From: Cellulomonas sp. P24
Lineage (GTDB): Bacteria > Actinomycetota > Actinomycetes > Actinomycetales > Cellulomonadaceae
DNA: 64,000 bases
Reading direction: 5' to 3'
NCBI RefSeq assembly: GCF_024704385.1
Contig: NZ_JAJDFX010000002.1
Location: forward strand, 2,666,001 to 2,730,000
A program made the position numbers and the translations under genes. The notes beneath the pieces were generated by a model. The model did not search any database, was not told where the DNA came from, and was given only the letters and a program-made list of their open reading frames with translations. Below are positions 55,681-63,486 of the stretch, in pieces. Positions within the stretch are counted from its first letter, which is position 1; the number at the start of each line of letters is the position of its first letter.

Positions 55681-55709
55681 CCGACCGGGTGTTCCTGTCA
55701 CCCGGTCGG
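55681..55709 (+). terminator. Hairpin terminator of topA
   Basis: CCGACCGGGTG (55681-55691) and CACCCGGTCGG (55699-55709) pair perfectly over 11 bp with a 7-nt loop, 22 bp after the topA stop; T-rich sequence follows. Confidence 0.8.
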
Positions 55710-55723
55710 TCGGGTTGTGTGTT

Positions 55724-55784
55724 GTCGAGTGGAGCGTTCTGTCAGCGACACGCGGGCGTGTCGTGGCAGAACGCTCCACTTGAC
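55724..55784. repeat. Long palindrome B1
   Basis: Arms of about 30 nt starting GTCGAGTGGAGCGTTCTGTC on the left meet the core GACACGC-GG-GCGTGTC (55747-55762). The right arm has two substitutions and a one-base bulge relative to the left. The left arm equals the reverse complement of the right arm of B2. It overlaps the last 15 or so codons of the PKD gene. Confidence 0.9.
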
Positions 55785-56710
55785 GACGCACGGCGGGTGC
55801 GTGGGCACGTGGAGGTGGGATGTGTGGGTTGGTGCAGGGGGTCGGCGACGAGGTGGGATCGGGCGGTGTAGACCGTCAGTGGGTTGGCGGTGGTGGTTGT
55901 GGTGGCGGTGCCGGGGACGGGTTCCCAGGTGGTGGTGCCGGTGAGCTGGTAGTCGGCGACCCAGGTGGTGGTCAGGGTGATCGTGTAGGTCCCGCCGTGG
56001 GGGTACTGGTAGGCGACGGTCTGGTGGGGGAAGGGGCGGCCGGGGTCGGTGGTGGTCAGGGGCGTGGAGCCGTCGGCGAAGTCCCAGGTGAACCGGATGG
56101 GGCGGGCGGTGATGGTCACGGGTTGGCCCAGGACGGTGGTGTGCAGGGTCTGTGGGTCGGGTGTGGTGTAGACGACGGTGTCCATGTTGACCATGACCCA
56201 TCCGTTGGGGGGGATGGAGACCGGTGAGGGGGTCAGGGGCAGGTTCTGCAGCTCGGTGGCCAGGGTGGCGGTGAGGTCGGGGTCGGTCACGCAGGTGGGG
56301 TCGGCCACGCGTGCCCATGCGGACCAGCCGGTGGGTCGGGTGGGGTCGCGTTCTTGGCGGTACAGGGCGTCGAGGGGGTGCTGGCCGTCGGGGCAGGTGT
56401 GTGGTGCGGGGAACGTCGGTCCGTCCTCGCAGGTGAAGTCCGCGTCGTGCAGGGGGACGTCGGTGCCCTGGTTGTCGGTGCACACGACCATCGCCGCCCG
56501 CCGCCACCGCACATCACCCTCCGGAGCAGTCGCCTTGCGCGGGGTGGCGGCTGCCGTTCCCGCGGTGGCCGCGACATCAACCGACGAGGAGCGTGCATAG
56601 GCGCCGATCGAGGGATCGACTTCGGGGCCGACATCTGCCCGGGCGGCTGGTGACATGCACAGGAGCGCGACCACGGCAACCGTCGTGCGGCTCGTCCGGT
56701 GGCGGGTCAT
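55742..56710 (-). CDS. Secreted PKD-domain protein
   Basis: A 322-residue exported protein. Signal peptide TTVAVVALLCMSPAARA, a Cys-containing N-domain (VVCTDNQ, DFTCEDG, HTCPDGQ, DPTCVTDPD), then a PKD-like beta domain (IRFTWDFADGS, VAYQYPHGGTYTITLTTTW). ATG 56710 overlaps the stop of the DUF6318 gene. The last residues (SSSGAFCHDTPACR) are encoded by palindrome B1, so the element has supplied the present 3' end and stop codon. Probably a cell-surface partner of the DUF6318 lipoprotein. Confidence 0.8.
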   Translation of the reverse strand: MTRHRTSRTTVAVVALLCMSPAARADVGPEVDPSIGAYARSSSVDVAATAGTAAATPRKATAPEGDVRWRRAAMVVCTDNQGTDVPLHDADFTCEDGPTFPAPHTCPDGQHPLDALYRQERDPTRPTGWSAWARVADPTCVTDPDLTATLATELQNLPLTPSPVSIPPNGWVMVNMDTVVYTTPDPQTLHTTVLGQPVTITARPIRFTWDFADGSTPLTTTDPGRPFPHQTVAYQYPHGGTYTITLTTTWVADYQLTGTTTWEPVPGTATTTTTANPLTVYTARSHLVADPLHQPTHPTSTCPRTRRASSSGAFCHDTPACR

Positions 56711-57358
56711 GAGGCACCGACGAGGCGCACGACCGTGGCGATCGTCCACGAACCCTTGTAGTAGACGGTCGCGAATCTCGCCGTGTCCGTCTGCTTGTCG
56801 AGCCAGCCTGCTGTCTCACCGGTCGCGTCGAGTCTCCTAGCTGGGGCTTGGGTCGTCCGCAGGTCGACCGGGTATCCGCCGATGAAGTCGTCGAGCTCGT
56901 GGACGGTGACGACCTCGGCGGTGATGTCGCCGCCGGTGAAGGACCCTCCGGCCGAGTAGACGGACTGGACGTACTCGGCGGTCGAGGTGCAGAACTGGCA
57001 GTCCGGGTAGCTCATGGCGTTCCACTCGGTGAGGTCGCCGGTCTGGAGCACGTAGCCGTAGAGCTCGATGAAGTAGACGGCTGCGGCGGCGGCGCCGTTG
57101 GCGTCCATCGTGGACATCGCGGCCGGTCGGGTGGGGGGCGGGGCGGGCGGGTGGTGTCGGGGTCGGTGTGCTCGTCTGGCTCGGTGCGGGGGTCGTGGGT
57201 GTGGTGGGCGGCGGTGGTGTCCCGGTCGTGCACCCGGTCAGGGCGAGGCTCACCCCGAGAGTCACCGCGGCGGCGAGGGTTCTGGCCGGTCGGATGTGCC
57301 GTCGGGCCCGGTCGTGCCGTCTGGTCTGGTCGTGTCGTCCTCGCGCGATAAGTCCCAC
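56707..57358 (-). pseudogene. DUF6318-type lipoprotein, frameshifted
   Basis: From GTG 57358 (behind GGGGGC) the first frame encodes a lipoprotein signal, AAAVTLGVSLALTG followed by Cys, and a Thr/Pro-rich linker. At a G6 run (57133-57138) the frame is lost. The next frame carries the domain: AAAVYFIELYGYVLQTGDLT, YPDCQFCTST and FATVYYKGSWTIATVV, which I recognise as DUF6318. Deleting one base joins them into 216 residues. Whether the shift is real or an assembly error is open. The gene lies inside the B1/B2 palindrome pair and overlaps the PKD gene (ATGA). Confidence 0.75.
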
Positions 57359-57485
57359 GTCGCCCCCTGCACCTGTACCCGCACCTGCGCCGGTGTCCGT
57401 TTTGTCCGCTCGGAACCTACCAACCACGCAGCCCCGCACATCGGCCCAATGTCCCGGTCTGTGGACAACCCGCCCGACCCGCCCG

Positions 57486-57546
57486 GTCGAGTGGAGCGTT
57501 CTGTCGCGACACGCCCGCGTGTCGCTGACAGAACGCTCCACTCGAC
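57486..57546. repeat. Long palindrome B2
   Basis: Arms GTCGAGTGGAGCGTTCTGTC... (57486-57514) and its complement (57517-57546) around CC; the left arm lacks one A. Read on the minus strand from its outer side, it matches B1 read on the plus strand over the full outer arm and GG loop. B1 and B2 thus form inverted repeats around the PKD/DUF6318 pair. Confidence 0.92.
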
Positions 57547-57606
57547 AGCAGGGGGCGGGGCGGGAGGGGCGCGCTCAGGGGACGGGTGGGCGATAGGTTG
57601 GGGGCC

Positions 57607-58611
57607 ATGGCACACGTCGAGGACCCGCGCACCGCTCCGCCCATCCGCTGGGGAATCCTGGGGGCCGGCAGCATCGCCGGCACGTTCGCCGACGCGGTCA
57701 ACCGGCACACACGGGCCCAGCTCGCCGCCGTCGGGTCGCGCAACAAGGACCGTTGCGAGCGGTTCGCCACCGCGCACGGCATCCCGACCACGCACATCGG
57801 CTACCGCGACCTCGTCGAGGACGACCGCGTCGACGCCGTGTACGTCGCGACCCCGCACTCGGAGCACCGGGAGCACGCGCTGCTGGCGATCGCCGCCGGC
57901 AAGCACGTCCTGGTCGAGAAGTCCTTCGCGCGCAACACCGGTGAGGCCGAGGAGGTGCTGGCCGCCGCACGGGCCGCCGGGGTGTTCGTCATGGAGGCGA
58001 TGTGGACGCGGTTCCTCCCGCACATCGCCAAGGTGCACCAGCTCGTCGACGCGGGCGAGATCGGGGAGATCATCAACATCTCCGCGGACTTCGGGCACGC
58101 GTTCACGTTCAACCCGGCCGGACGGCTGTTCGACCCGGCGCTCGCCGGCGGCGCGCTGCTCGACCTCGGCGTGTACCCGGTGTCGTTCGCGCACGACTTC
58201 CTCGGGGCACCCGACGCGGTGCGCGCCGTGGGCACCCTGACGGAGACAGGCGTCGACGGGCAGGCGTCGATCGTGCTGTCCTACGGCGACCGCGTCCAGG
58301 CCACGCTGTCGACCACGCTGTGGTCGTCCACCCCGACGACCGCCTCGATCTCCGGGACCGAGGGGTCGGTGACGATCGCGGGTGAGTTCTACCGTCCGAC
58401 GTCGTTCGTCGCGACCCGGAACGACGGTGCCCGCTGGCAGTTCGACCAGCACGCGGACGGCGGCATGCAGTACGAGGCTGCCGAGGTCGCACGTCGCGTG
58501 GCCGCCGGCGACACCGAGAGCCCGCGGATGTCCTGGCAGGGCACCCTCGACGTGATGCGCACCCTCGACACCGTCCGCGAGCAGATCGGGGTCGTGTACC
58601 CGGGGGAGTGA
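57607..58611 (+). CDS. Gfo/Idh/MocA family oxidoreductase
   Basis: A 334-residue NAD(P)-dependent dehydrogenase. Rossmann motif WGILGAGSIAGTFADAV, then YVATPHSEHREHALLAIAAG with KHVLVEKSF, where the EKP-like Lys is catalytic (Pro replaced by Ser). LFDPALAGGALLDLGVYPVS is the C-terminal family signature. Substrate is probably a sugar or dihydrodiol; not predictable here. ATG 57607. It is immediately followed by tmk. Confidence 0.9.
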   Translation: MAHVEDPRTAPPIRWGILGAGSIAGTFADAVNRHTRAQLAAVGSRNKDRCERFATAHGIPTTHIGYRDLVEDDRVDAVYVATPHSEHREHALLAIAAGKHVLVEKSFARNTGEAEEVLAAARAAGVFVMEAMWTRFLPHIAKVHQLVDAGEIGEIINISADFGHAFTFNPAGRLFDPALAGGALLDLGVYPVSFAHDFLGAPDAVRAVGTLTETGVDGQASIVLSYGDRVQATLSTTLWSSTPTTASISGTEGSVTIAGEFYRPTSFVATRNDGARWQFDQHADGGMQYEAAEVARRVAAGDTESPRMSWQGTLDVMRTLDTVREQIGVVYPGE

Positions 58612-59313
58612 GTGACACCGGCGCCGGATACCCTGGGCGCCGTGACGATCCACGTGCCGGCCGCCCCGTCCGCACCGGACGGCCCGGGCTTCTTCCTCTC
58701 GTTCGAGGGCGGTGACGGGGCCGGCAAGTCGACGCAGCTCCACCTGCTCGCGCGGTGGCTGCGCGACACCCTCGGTCGCGAGGTGGTCACGACGCGTGAG
58801 CCCGGCGGGACCACCCTGGGCGTCGAGCTGCGCAATGCCGTGCTGCACGGCGAGGACGTCGACCCCCGCACCGAGGCGCTGCTGTACGCGACGGACCGCG
58901 CGCACCACGTGCACACCGTGATCCGGCCCGCCCTCGAGCGCGGGGCGGTCGTCCTGACCGACCGCTACCTGGACTCGTCGGTCGCCTACCAGGCAGGTGG
59001 GCGTGAGCTCTCGGCCGCGGAGGTCGAGGACCTCTCGCTGTGGGCCACCGGTGGCCTGCGCCCGCAGCTCACTGTGCTGCTCGACCTCGACCCGGACATC
59101 GGGCGCGGGCGGCTGACGGGTGCGCCCGACCGCCTGGAGCGGGCGGGGGACGACTTCCACTCCCGCACGCGTCAGGCCTACCTCGAGCGGGCCCGGACCG
59201 CGGCAGCCGACGGACGCCAGCCGTGGCTCGTCGTCGACGCGTCCCGCCCGGTCGACGAGATCCAGTCGGAGATCCGCGCGCACGTCGCCGTGGCTCTCGG
59301 CCTCGCACCGTGA
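58612..59313 (+). CDS. tmk: Thymidylate kinase
   Basis: Phosphorylates dTMP to dTDP. P-loop SFEGGDGAGKSTQLHLLARW (about residues 30-48), REPGGT, the DRY motif VVLTDRYLDSSVAYQAGGR and DRLERAGDDFHSR in the lid. From GTG 58612 the protein has 233 residues, slightly long; GTG 58642 would give 223 and is equally plausible. Coupled to holB by GTGA, a standard actinobacterial pairing. Confidence 0.95.
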   Translation: MTPAPDTLGAVTIHVPAAPSAPDGPGFFLSFEGGDGAGKSTQLHLLARWLRDTLGREVVTTREPGGTTLGVELRNAVLHGEDVDPRTEALLYATDRAHHVHTVIRPALERGAVVLTDRYLDSSVAYQAGGRELSAAEVEDLSLWATGGLRPQLTVLLDLDPDIGRGRLTGAPDRLERAGDDFHSRTRQAYLERARTAAADGRQPWLVVDASRPVDEIQSEIRAHVAVALGLAP

Positions 59314-60449
59314 CCGGGACCGTCTGGGACGACCTCGTCGGCCAGGAGCCCGCCGTCCAGGTGCTGCGTCGCGCGGTCGAGGACCCGACGGCGATGACGC
59401 ACGCCTGGCTGATCACCGGTCCGCCCGGCTCGGGTCGGTCCAACGCCGCCCGTGCCTTCGCCGCCGCCCTGCAGGACCCGAGCGGTGCGCTCTCGTCGCA
59501 CGCGTGCGCGACGGCGCTGGCCGGGACGCACCCCGACGTGACCGTCGTCGCGACCGAAGGCGTGGTGATCCGCGCCGACGTCGCCCGACCGCTGGTCGAG
59601 CTCGCCCAGCGCTCGCCCTCCGAGGGTCGGTGGAGGGTGATCATCGTCGAGGACGCCGACCGCCTGAACGAGACGTCGGGCAACGTGCTCCTCAAGGCGA
59701 TCGAGGAGCCGCCGCCGCGGACGGTGTGGGTGCTGTGCGCCCCGAGCCCGCAGGACGTCCTCGTGACGCTCCGCTCCCGCAGCCGATCCGTCGCGCTCCG
59801 GGTCCCGCCGGTCGAGGCCGTCGCGGACCTGCTCGTGCGCCGCGACGGGGTCGAGCCCGGGCTCGCGCTGGTCGCCGCGCGCGCGGCGCAGAGCCACATC
59901 GGCATCGCGCGTCGTCTCGCGCGTGACCCGGAGGCCCGGGCGAGGCGCTCGCGCGTGCTCGCGCTGGCGGCATCGGTCCGTGGTGTCGGTGACGCGGTGC
60001 TCGCCGCCGGTGAGCTGGTCGACGTCGCCCAGACCGAGGCGAAGGCGGCGACCGAGCACCGGGACGCGGCGGAACGGACCGAGCTGCTGAGATCGATGGG
60101 GGCCGAGGCGTCGGCCACCCTGCCGCCGGCGCTGCGGTCGCAGGTGCGCCAGCTCGAGGAGGAGCAGAAGCGCCGGGCCACCCGGTCGCAGCGCGACGTC
60201 CTCGACCGCGCGATGCTCGATCTCCTGTCGTTCTACCGGGACGTGCTCGTCGTCCAGCTCGGTGCCGAGGTGGACGTCGTCAACGCCGAGCACGAGGACC
60301 AGGTCCGGGCCGTCGCTGCGAGCAGCAGGCCCGAGCAGACGGTGCACCGGATGGACGCGATCGGCCTGGCGCGCACCCGGCTGTCGGGCAACGTCGCTCC
60401 GCTCCTCGCGGTCGAGGCGATGATGATCGCCCTGCGCCCGCAGGTCTAG
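59310..60449 (+). CDS. holB: DNA polymerase III subunit delta prime
   Basis: Clamp-loader subunit, 379 residues. VWDDLVGQEPAVQVLRRAV, an imperfect P-loop GPPGSGRSNAARAFA (as usual for delta prime), VIIVEDADRLNETSGNVLLK and IEEPPPRTVWVL are diagnostic. The zinc-binding Cys cluster normally found just before the LAGTHPDV segment is nearly gone (SHACATALAG has one Cys). Whether this is a lineage trait was not checked. GTG start overlaps tmk. Confidence 0.94.
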   Translation: MTGTVWDDLVGQEPAVQVLRRAVEDPTAMTHAWLITGPPGSGRSNAARAFAAALQDPSGALSSHACATALAGTHPDVTVVATEGVVIRADVARPLVELAQRSPSEGRWRVIIVEDADRLNETSGNVLLKAIEEPPPRTVWVLCAPSPQDVLVTLRSRSRSVALRVPPVEAVADLLVRRDGVEPGLALVAARAAQSHIGIARRLARDPEARARRSRVLALAASVRGVGDAVLAAGELVDVAQTEAKAATEHRDAAERTELLRSMGAEASATLPPALRSQVRQLEEEQKRRATRSQRDVLDRAMLDLLSFYRDVLVVQLGAEVDVVNAEHEDQVRAVAASSRPEQTVHRMDAIGLARTRLSGNVAPLLAVEAMMIALRPQV

Positions 60450-60478
60450 GCGGAGGCGCGGGCGCGACCCGGGACCTG

Positions 60479-60541
60479 GTCGGCGATGTCGATCACCTCA
60501 GGGCGCGTCGGCGAGGTCGATCGCTTCAGGGTGCGTCGCCG
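60479..60541. repeat. Tandem 28-bp repeat at the 3' end of the kinase gene
   Basis: Units at 60479-60506 and 60507-60534 differ at four positions; a partial third unit (from 60535) lies in the end of the kinase gene. On the minus strand each full unit carries a CCCTGA, repeating the gene's stop-codon context. Confidence 0.75.
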
Positions 60542-61704
60542 AGGTAGACCGTGAACGCCGCGCCCCCCTCCGGCGCTGGGCCGGCGACGATCGCTCCGCC
60601 GAGGCGCTGCACGAGCCCGTGCACGAGCGACAGCCCGATGCCGACACCTCCGGGGCGGTCGTCGCGGTACCGCTCGCCGAGCACGCCCGGCTCGAACGCG
60701 ACCGCGTAGTCCTCGGCGGCGAGTCCGGGGCCGCCGTCGCGGACCTGGAGAACGGCCCGCGTGCGCTCGGGGTCCGCCGGGCTCGGGTCGCGGAGCGAGA
60801 GCACGACGGGGGCGCCCCGCGGGGCCAGTCGCAGCGCGTTCTCGGCGAGACCGTCGATCACCTGCCGGAGGCGTGCGGGGTCGGTGCGCAGCACGATCGC
60901 GTGCCCGGGCCGCTCGACCCGGAGGTCGACGTCGCTGCCGGCCCGCGTGCGCCACACGGTCTCGGCGTGCCCGAGGAGGGCATCGAGGTCGACCGCTGCG
61001 AGGTCCAGCCGGAAGTCGTCCGCGCCGAGACGGGCAAGGTCGAGCAGGTCGCGCACGAGCCCCTCGAGCCGCTGGGACTCGGCGAGGATCACTCGTCCCG
61101 CCTGCCCGGCGTCCGCACCGGTGACGACCCCGTCCGCGATCGACTCCGCGAAGCCGCGGACGGCGGTCAGCGGGGTGCGCAGCTCGTGGGACACCGACAG
61201 GAGGAACCGGCGCTGGCGGTCCTCGCTGTGCTGCAGGGCGTCGGCGAGCTCGTTGATGCTCACGGCGACGTCCGCGATCTCGGGCGGGCCCTCGACGGGC
61301 ACCCGGAGGTCGCGGCGTCCGGCACCCATCGCACGCGCGGTCTCGGTCGTCCGCCGGAGCGGGCGCGTGAGGACGCGCGCCAGCGAGCCGCCGGCGGCCG
61401 CCCCGACCGCGAGGCCCACACCCATGGACAGCAGCAGGGACTGGACGACGATCGGGCGACGCTCGACGGTGCGGGCGGCGCGGTTGAGGGCCGCGTCGGG
61501 GGTACGCAGGTCCTGCACCGCCTGCCGCAACGTCACCGGCTCGCTCGCGCGCTCGGCGGCAACCAGGGCGCGTGCGGTCGCGGCGCTCGCGAGCACGGCG
61601 GCGACGAGGGCGACACCGACGCACAGGAGCGTGATCCGCGTCGTCACGGACATCGCGTGCGCGTGCGGCACGTGGGCGTCCGGGGCCGGGCCGAGCGTGC
61701 TCAT
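60526..61704 (-). CDS. Sensor histidine kinase
   Basis: A 392-residue kinase: membrane helices near residues 20-48 and 85-112, a very short extracytoplasmic loop of about 40 residues, HAMP, then DHp FLLSVSHELRTPLTAVRGFA and an ATPase with LAENALRLAP, VRDGGPGLAAED and GVGIGLSLVHGLVQRLG. The tiny sensor loop suggests it detects membrane stress or partner proteins. ATG overlaps the regulator stop (ATGA). Its 3' end is followed by 28-bp repeats. Confidence 0.94.
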   Translation of the reverse strand: MSTLGPAPDAHVPHAHAMSVTTRITLLCVGVALVAAVLASAATARALVAAERASEPVTLRQAVQDLRTPDAALNRAARTVERRPIVVQSLLLSMGVGLAVGAAAGGSLARVLTRPLRRTTETARAMGAGRRDLRVPVEGPPEIADVAVSINELADALQHSEDRQRRFLLSVSHELRTPLTAVRGFAESIADGVVTGADAGQAGRVILAESQRLEGLVRDLLDLARLGADDFRLDLAAVDLDALLGHAETVWRTRAGSDVDLRVERPGHAIVLRTDPARLRQVIDGLAENALRLAPRGAPVVLSLRDPSPADPERTRAVLQVRDGGPGLAAEDYAVAFEPGVLGERYRDDRPGGVGIGLSLVHGLVQRLGGAIVAGPAPEGGAAFTVYLGDAP

Positions 61705-62396
61705 CGGCCGTCTCCGCGAGCATCGGCGGCGTACCCGACGCCTCGCACCGTCCGGATCGGGCACCCGGCACCGAGCTTCGTCCGGAGCTGGGACACGTGG
61801 ACGTCGACGGTGCGGCTGCCCGCAGCGGCGCTGTACCCCCACACCGTGGCGAGGAGCTCGTCCCGCTGCCAGACCCGACCCGGGTGCCGCATGAGGTGCG
61901 CGAGCAGGTCGAACTCGGTCGCGGTGAGGTCGACCTCGTCCCCGTGGTTCCACACGCGGTGCTGGGCGACGTCGAGGGTGACGTCGCCCAGCACGACGCG
62001 CGGGTCGTCCATGCCGTCGGGTCGGGCGCGACGCAGGACGGCCCGCACGCGTGCGACGAGCTCGCGGGGGCTGAACGGCTTGGTGATGTAGTCGTCCGCC
62101 CCGAGCTCGAGGCCGAGCACGCGGTCGACCTCGTCGTCGCGTGCCGTGACGAACAGCACCGGCGTGTGGTCGCCGCTCGCGCGCAGTCGACGGCACACCT
62201 CGATGCCGTCGATGCCCTGCAGGCCGATGTCGAGCACGACGGCGACCGGGTGGTGCGACTGGATCGCCTGCAGGGCGACGGAGCCGTCGGCGTAGGTCTC
62301 GACGCCGAAGCCGTCGCGACCCAGGTAGAGCCGGAGCAGGCTGGCGACGGCCGGGTCGTCCTCGGCGACGACGACGAGCCCGGTCGTCGCGGTCAC
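61701..62396 (-). CDS. OmpR/PhoB-family response regulator
   Basis: A 231-residue regulator: VVAEDDPAVASLLRLYL, Asp in VVLDIGLQGIDGIE, Lys in DDYITKPFSPREL, and winged helix with LTATEFDLLAHLMRHPGRVW and VDVHVSQLRTKLG. GTG 62396 overlaps the stop of the upstream lipoprotein gene, so lipoprotein, regulator and kinase are translated as one operon. Confidence 0.94.
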   Translation of the reverse strand: MTATTGLVVVAEDDPAVASLLRLYLGRDGFGVETYADGSVALQAIQSHHPVAVVLDIGLQGIDGIEVCRRLRASGDHTPVLFVTARDDEVDRVLGLELGADDYITKPFSPRELVARVRAVLRRARPDGMDDPRVVLGDVTLDVAQHRVWNHGDEVDLTATEFDLLAHLMRHPGRVWQRDELLATVWGYSAAAGSRTVDVHVSQLRTKLGAGCPIRTVRGVGYAADARGDGR

Positions 62397-62728
62397 TTGG
62401 CGGGGTCCTGGGCCATGTCGCTCTCCACGTCCTTCGTGAGCGACTCGGCGTCGCTGAGGGCTGCCTGCAGCTCGTTCACGTCATCTTGACCGATCGTGGC
62501 CGTCGACGGGGAGACCTGCGCCTCGGAGGACGTCGTGCCGGGCGCGCCGGTGTCCGCCGATCCACCGGTGGTGGCGCTCCCCGTCACCGCAGCGGGCACG
62601 GCGAGGTGCGGGGAGCGTGCGTGGTCGCCGCAGGCGCTCAGCGTGGTGGCGAGGGTGACGGCGACGACCACCACCCCGACCGTGCGCACGCGGGTGGCGG
62701 CGACGTCGCGTCGGTTCCCGGTCCTCAC
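62393..62728 (-). CDS. Small lipoprotein
   Basis: A 111-residue protein with a lipoprotein signal (VGVVVVAVTLATTLSA then Cys), a low-complexity Ala/Thr/Gly/Ser linker and a short acidic helix (DVNELQAALSDAESLTKDVE). No family recognised. GTG 62728 overlaps the preceding stop and its own stop overlaps the regulator gene, implying a link to the two-component system, perhaps as an accessory sensor. Confidence 0.75.
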   Translation of the reverse strand: MRTGNRRDVAATRVRTVGVVVVAVTLATTLSACGDHARSPHLAVPAAVTGSATTGGSADTGAPGTTSSEAQVSPSTATIGQDDVNELQAALSDAESLTKDVESDMAQDPAK

Positions 62729-63279
62729 GAGCTCGTCCCGGTGCCGGTCTGGGCCGCGACCGGCGCGCAGATGTTCCGCTCGACCACGGTGAGGCGATCG
62801 GCGCGCTTGGTCAGCTCCGCGACGCGGTCGGAGCGCAGCGTCGCGCGGTCGTCGAGCCGCTTCGCCGCGTCAGCGTGACCAGCCGCCCGCTGGTCGGCGG
62901 CGCGGGCCTGCAACCACGCGACGGACCCGTGGACGTCGCTGCCGCCCTGGATCCGGGCCAGGGCCGCAGCGATGCGCTTCTGGACGTCCGGGACGCGGGC
63001 GCACATCGCCTGCACCTGCGCGAGCTCGCGGGTGATCGTGACCGTGCTCCCGTTCACGACCACGCTCGGCGTCGAGGTCGAGGTCGAGGTCGAGGTCGAG
63101 GTCGGGGCCGGGGTGCCGGTGGTGTCGGCGACGACGGTGCGAGCGGCGTCGGTGGCCGTCGTGACCGGTGCAGCCCACGTGGACGAGGCGGTCGCCGTCA
63201 GCAGCGCCCCGATGCCGAGTGCGGCTGCGGCCGTCGCCGCGGTGCGGCGTCCTGCCCGGAAGCTCTTCAGTGCCGTCAT
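62725..63279 (-). CDS. Secreted helical protein
   Basis: A 184-residue exported protein. Signal peptide TAAAALGIGALLTATASSTWA, then a Ser-Thr linker encoded by a hexamer repeat, and a helical domain (VQKRIAAALARIQGG, LQARAADQRAAGHADAAKRL, ELTKRADRLTVVERNI) likely forming a coiled coil. Two Cys flank it (MCARVP, NICAPV). First gene of the two-component operon. No named family; possibly the extracellular signal partner. Confidence 0.75.
   Translation of the reverse strand: MTALKSFRAGRRTAATAAAALGIGALLTATASSTWAAPVTTATDAARTVVADTTGTPAPTSTSTSTSTSTPSVVVNGSTVTITRELAQVQAMCARVPDVQKRIAAALARIQGGSDVHGSVAWLQARAADQRAAGHADAAKRLDDRATLRSDRVAELTKRADRLTVVERNICAPVAAQTGTGTSS
63071..63100. repeat. GTCGAG hexamer repeat, five units
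   Basis: Five exact GTCGAG units, then GTCGGG. On the coding (minus) strand they encode alternating Ser-Thr in the linker of the secreted protein. Slippage would change linker length by two residues per unit without a frameshift. Confidence 0.93.
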
Positions 63280-63486
63280 GGTGATGCTCCCTGTCTCCTG
63301 CGCGCCGGTCCGTCCGGCACGCTCCTCACGGTGGCCGAGCGTGATCAGCGGCGGGTTCGGCGAATGTTCGGGTCGTGCAAGGCGTTCCTGTGCGTGCGCC
63401 GTGAATCCGGGTCGCCGGCCGCATCCGCGACGGCGGGCGAGGCGTTGAGGGCGTGTCGCTCAGGACAGTTCGTTAGCGTGTCCTCC

